A stretch of 64,000 nt of DNA from contig CAXXWW010000008.1 in the NCBI GenBank assembly GCA_963665215.2, positions 186,001-250,000 of the forward strand, given 5' to 3'. Below are positions 62,666 through 64,000 of this stretch, piece after piece (positions within the stretch are counted from its first letter, which is position 1; each line of letters opens with the position of its first letter). This stretch comes from G963665215 sp963665215. Its GTDB lineage: Bacteria; Chloroflexota; Dehalococcoidia; Lucifugimonadales; CAUZJF01. The notes beneath the pieces were generated by a model. The model worked only from the letters and a program-made list of their open reading frames with translations, searched no databases and was not told the origin of the DNA. A program made the translations under genes and the position numbers.

Positions 62666-64000
62666 CCCGAATCCACCGAAGGAGGGCGTCGGGTTAGCGT
62701 CCTGAGGCGGCAAGAAGGTGCTCCTGTGCTTCTGGGATAATGGTTTTGTAGCAAAAAAACGGCCCCGGAAAAGGAGCACCCAGTAGATGCTGCCACGCAA
62801 CCACCCCGACCGGATCCAAATCACCTTCGACGACCGCCGCTTGGTGGCCAATGCCGGGCTGCTCCTTCCGGCCACCCTGGCGCGGCACCTCGGCCTGCCC
62901 GAACTCGTCCGGCAGCGCCTCGACCTGGGCGATGCCCCGGGGCGGGCGAACACGAGCGACAAGATGATGACGCTGGTGGCGTCTGCGCTGGCTGGGGGCG
63001 ACTGCATTGACGACGCCGATGTGTTGCGCACCGGGGGGACGGCCTGCACCCTGGGCGGCACGGTCAAGGCGCCATCCACCCTGGGCACCTTCCTGCGCAG
63101 CTTCCGGTGGGGCCACGTCCGTCAACTCGACCGGGTGAGCCGCGAGTTGCTGGCCCGGGCTTGGCAGGCCGGGGCGGGACCCGGCGACGGGCCCCTGACC
63201 ATTGACCTGGACTCCACCATCTGCGAGACCTACGGACTGGCCAAGGAGGGCGCCCGCCACCACGGCTATACCGGCAAGCGGGGCTACCACCCGCTGCTGG
63301 CCATCGCCGCCGGCACCGGAGACGTGCTGATGTCCCGGCTGCGCGAGGGCCGGGCCAACACCGCCCGCGGCGCCGCCCACTTCCTGCGGGAGACGGTGGG
63401 ACGGGTGCGCTACGCCGGGGCCAACGGACGACTCACGCTACGGGCCGACAGCGGGTTCTACACTCATGGCGTGGTATCCGTCTGCCGCAAGATGGATGTC
63501 CGCTTCTCCATCACCATCCGCCAGCACAAAAGCCTGCACAATCTCATCGAGGCGATACCCGAAGATGCCTGGACGCCGATTCCTTACTGGATGGACGGCG
63601 CCGCCGATGTGGCCGAGACCACCTGCACCCCCTTCCAGGCCGAGGCGGACGCCGCGCCGGTACGGCTCATCGTCCGGCGGGTGAAGCCGACGCCCGGTTC
63701 CCAACTGGCCCTCTTCGCCAAATACAGCTATCATGGCTTCATCACCGACCGGGACGGGGAGTTGCTCGAACTGGAGGCTGACCATCGCCGCCACGCCGAG
63801 ATCGAGAATGCCATACGCGACCTCAAGTACGGCGTCGGGCTGAACCATCTCCCCTCGGGCCGCTTCGCCGCCAACGGCGCCTGGCTGGCCGTCCAGACGA
63901 TGGCCCACAACCTGGCCCGCTGGACGGCGCGGATCGGTCTGGGAGAGCGGATAGCCACCACCAAGACCCTCCGGCGGCGGTTCTTCTCCCTGGCCGGACG
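62666..64000 (+). mobile_element. IS1380 family insertion sequence, copy 3 (cut by window end)
   Basis: Starts with CCCGAATCCACCGAAGGA directly after GTAAG (62661-62665), the expected 5-base target duplication; the right end lies outside the window. It is nearly identical to copy 2 and in the same orientation; one difference changes Leu to Val in the stretch GGTVKAP (GGTLKAP in copy 2). Confidence 0.95.
62787..64000 (+). CDS. IS1380 family transposase, 3' end outside window
   Basis: Continuous frame of about 404 codons from the ATG at 62787, aligned with the intact 441-residue transposase at 27486. The catalytic segments LTIDLDSTICETYG, LTLRADSGFYTHG and RRHAEIENAIRDLKYG are all present. The base deleted in copy 1 is kept here, so this copy is probably functional. 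Confidence 0.93.
   Translation, partial: MLPRNHPDRIQITFDDRRLVANAGLLLPATLARHLGLPELVRQRLDLGDAPGRANTSDKMMTLVASALAGGDCIDDADVLRTGGTACTLGGTVKAPSTLGTFLRSFRWGHVRQLDRVSRELLARAWQAGAGPGDGPLTIDLDSTICETYGLAKEGARHHGYTGKRGYHPLLAIAAGTGDVLMSRLREGRANTARGAAHFLRETVGRVRYAGANGRLTLRADSGFYTHGVVSVCRKMDVRFSITIRQHKSLHNLIEAIPEDAWTPIPYWMDGAADVAETTCTPFQAEADAAPVRLIVRRVKPTPGSQLALFAKYSYHGFITDRDGELLELEADHRRHAEIENAIRDLKYGVGLNHLPSGRFAANGAWLAVQTMAHNLARWTARIGLGERIATTKTLRRRFFSLAG

Noticed and set aside
1..64000. CRISPR array or prophage
   Set aside because: No regularly spaced direct repeats and no cas or phage structural genes were seen; the repeats present are dispersed or belong to insertion sequences.

Overview
This is a GC-rich bacterial chromosome segment, probably from Chloroflexota (SAR202/Dehalococcoidia-like). 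That assignment is inference, resting on the gene set rather than a marker gene: an 11-subunit complex I without the NADH-oxidising module, a SUF cluster with SufU-type scaffolds, the HpnC/D/E squalene route, and an enolase-superfamily sugar-acid cluster. No rRNA, tRNA or CRISPR array was recognised.

Layout. 1-4.3 kb: a truncated SRPBCC gene, a LysR regulator, a Yip1-like membrane protein, a TatD nuclease and a frameshifted flippase-like gene. 4.3-11.4 kb (minus strand): the SUF iron-sulfur assembly operon, running sufB-sufC-sufD-sufU-rrf2-Rieske-sufS-sufU from a good sigma70-type promoter. 12-15.3 kb: two short SDR proteins, a Tag-like glycosylase and a nucleoside hydrolase. 15.3-25 kb: a minus-strand sugar-utilisation cluster (2-hydroxyacid dehydrogenase, FGGY kinase, class II aldolase, DUF6379-like protein, epimerase, APH-fold kinase) broken by an IS1380 and an IS481 copy. 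25.4-30.6 kb: a large IS1595-family element carrying cargo genes, into which an IS256 and an IS1380 have inserted. All three insertions have exact target duplications, and the cargo gene can be rejoined in frame. 31 kb: a relBE-like pair whose toxin has a 17-bp tandem duplication. 31.5-36.8 kb: hpnE-hpnD-hpnC, a YjbQ protein and a polyprenyl synthase. 37.2-49.7 kb: nuoABCDHIJKLMN with a small DUF2007-like gene between K and L and an IS630 copy between L and M. 50-55.5 kb: NAD kinase, NUDIX hydrolase, M20 peptidase, FAH-family hydrolase, an alcohol dehydrogenase remnant and speH. 56.3-62.6 kb: a cytochrome c, then a lactonase-SDR-enolase-amidohydrolase set, a gene pair split by an in-frame TAG, and a YCII protein. 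The window ends inside a third IS1380 copy.

How it works together. The nuo genes encode the membrane and connecting arms of a respiratory complex that must take electrons from something other than a NuoEFG module. SUF supplies the Fe-S clusters this needs. The Hpn genes plus the prenyl synthase make squalene-type lipids. The FAH, SDR, MLE and amidohydrolase genes match the enzyme classes of the non-phosphorylative L-fucose-type pathway, while the IS-damaged cluster matches the phosphorylative kinase/aldolase type.

Mobile DNA dominates the evolution of the segment: 8 insertion sequences of 5 families (IS630 x2, IS1380 x3, IS481, IS256, IS1595) plus dispersed short repeats of the CCTGAGC...GTCGAAGG type. 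Several single-base frameshifts lie at or near homopolymer runs, so some may be assembly errors rather than mutations.
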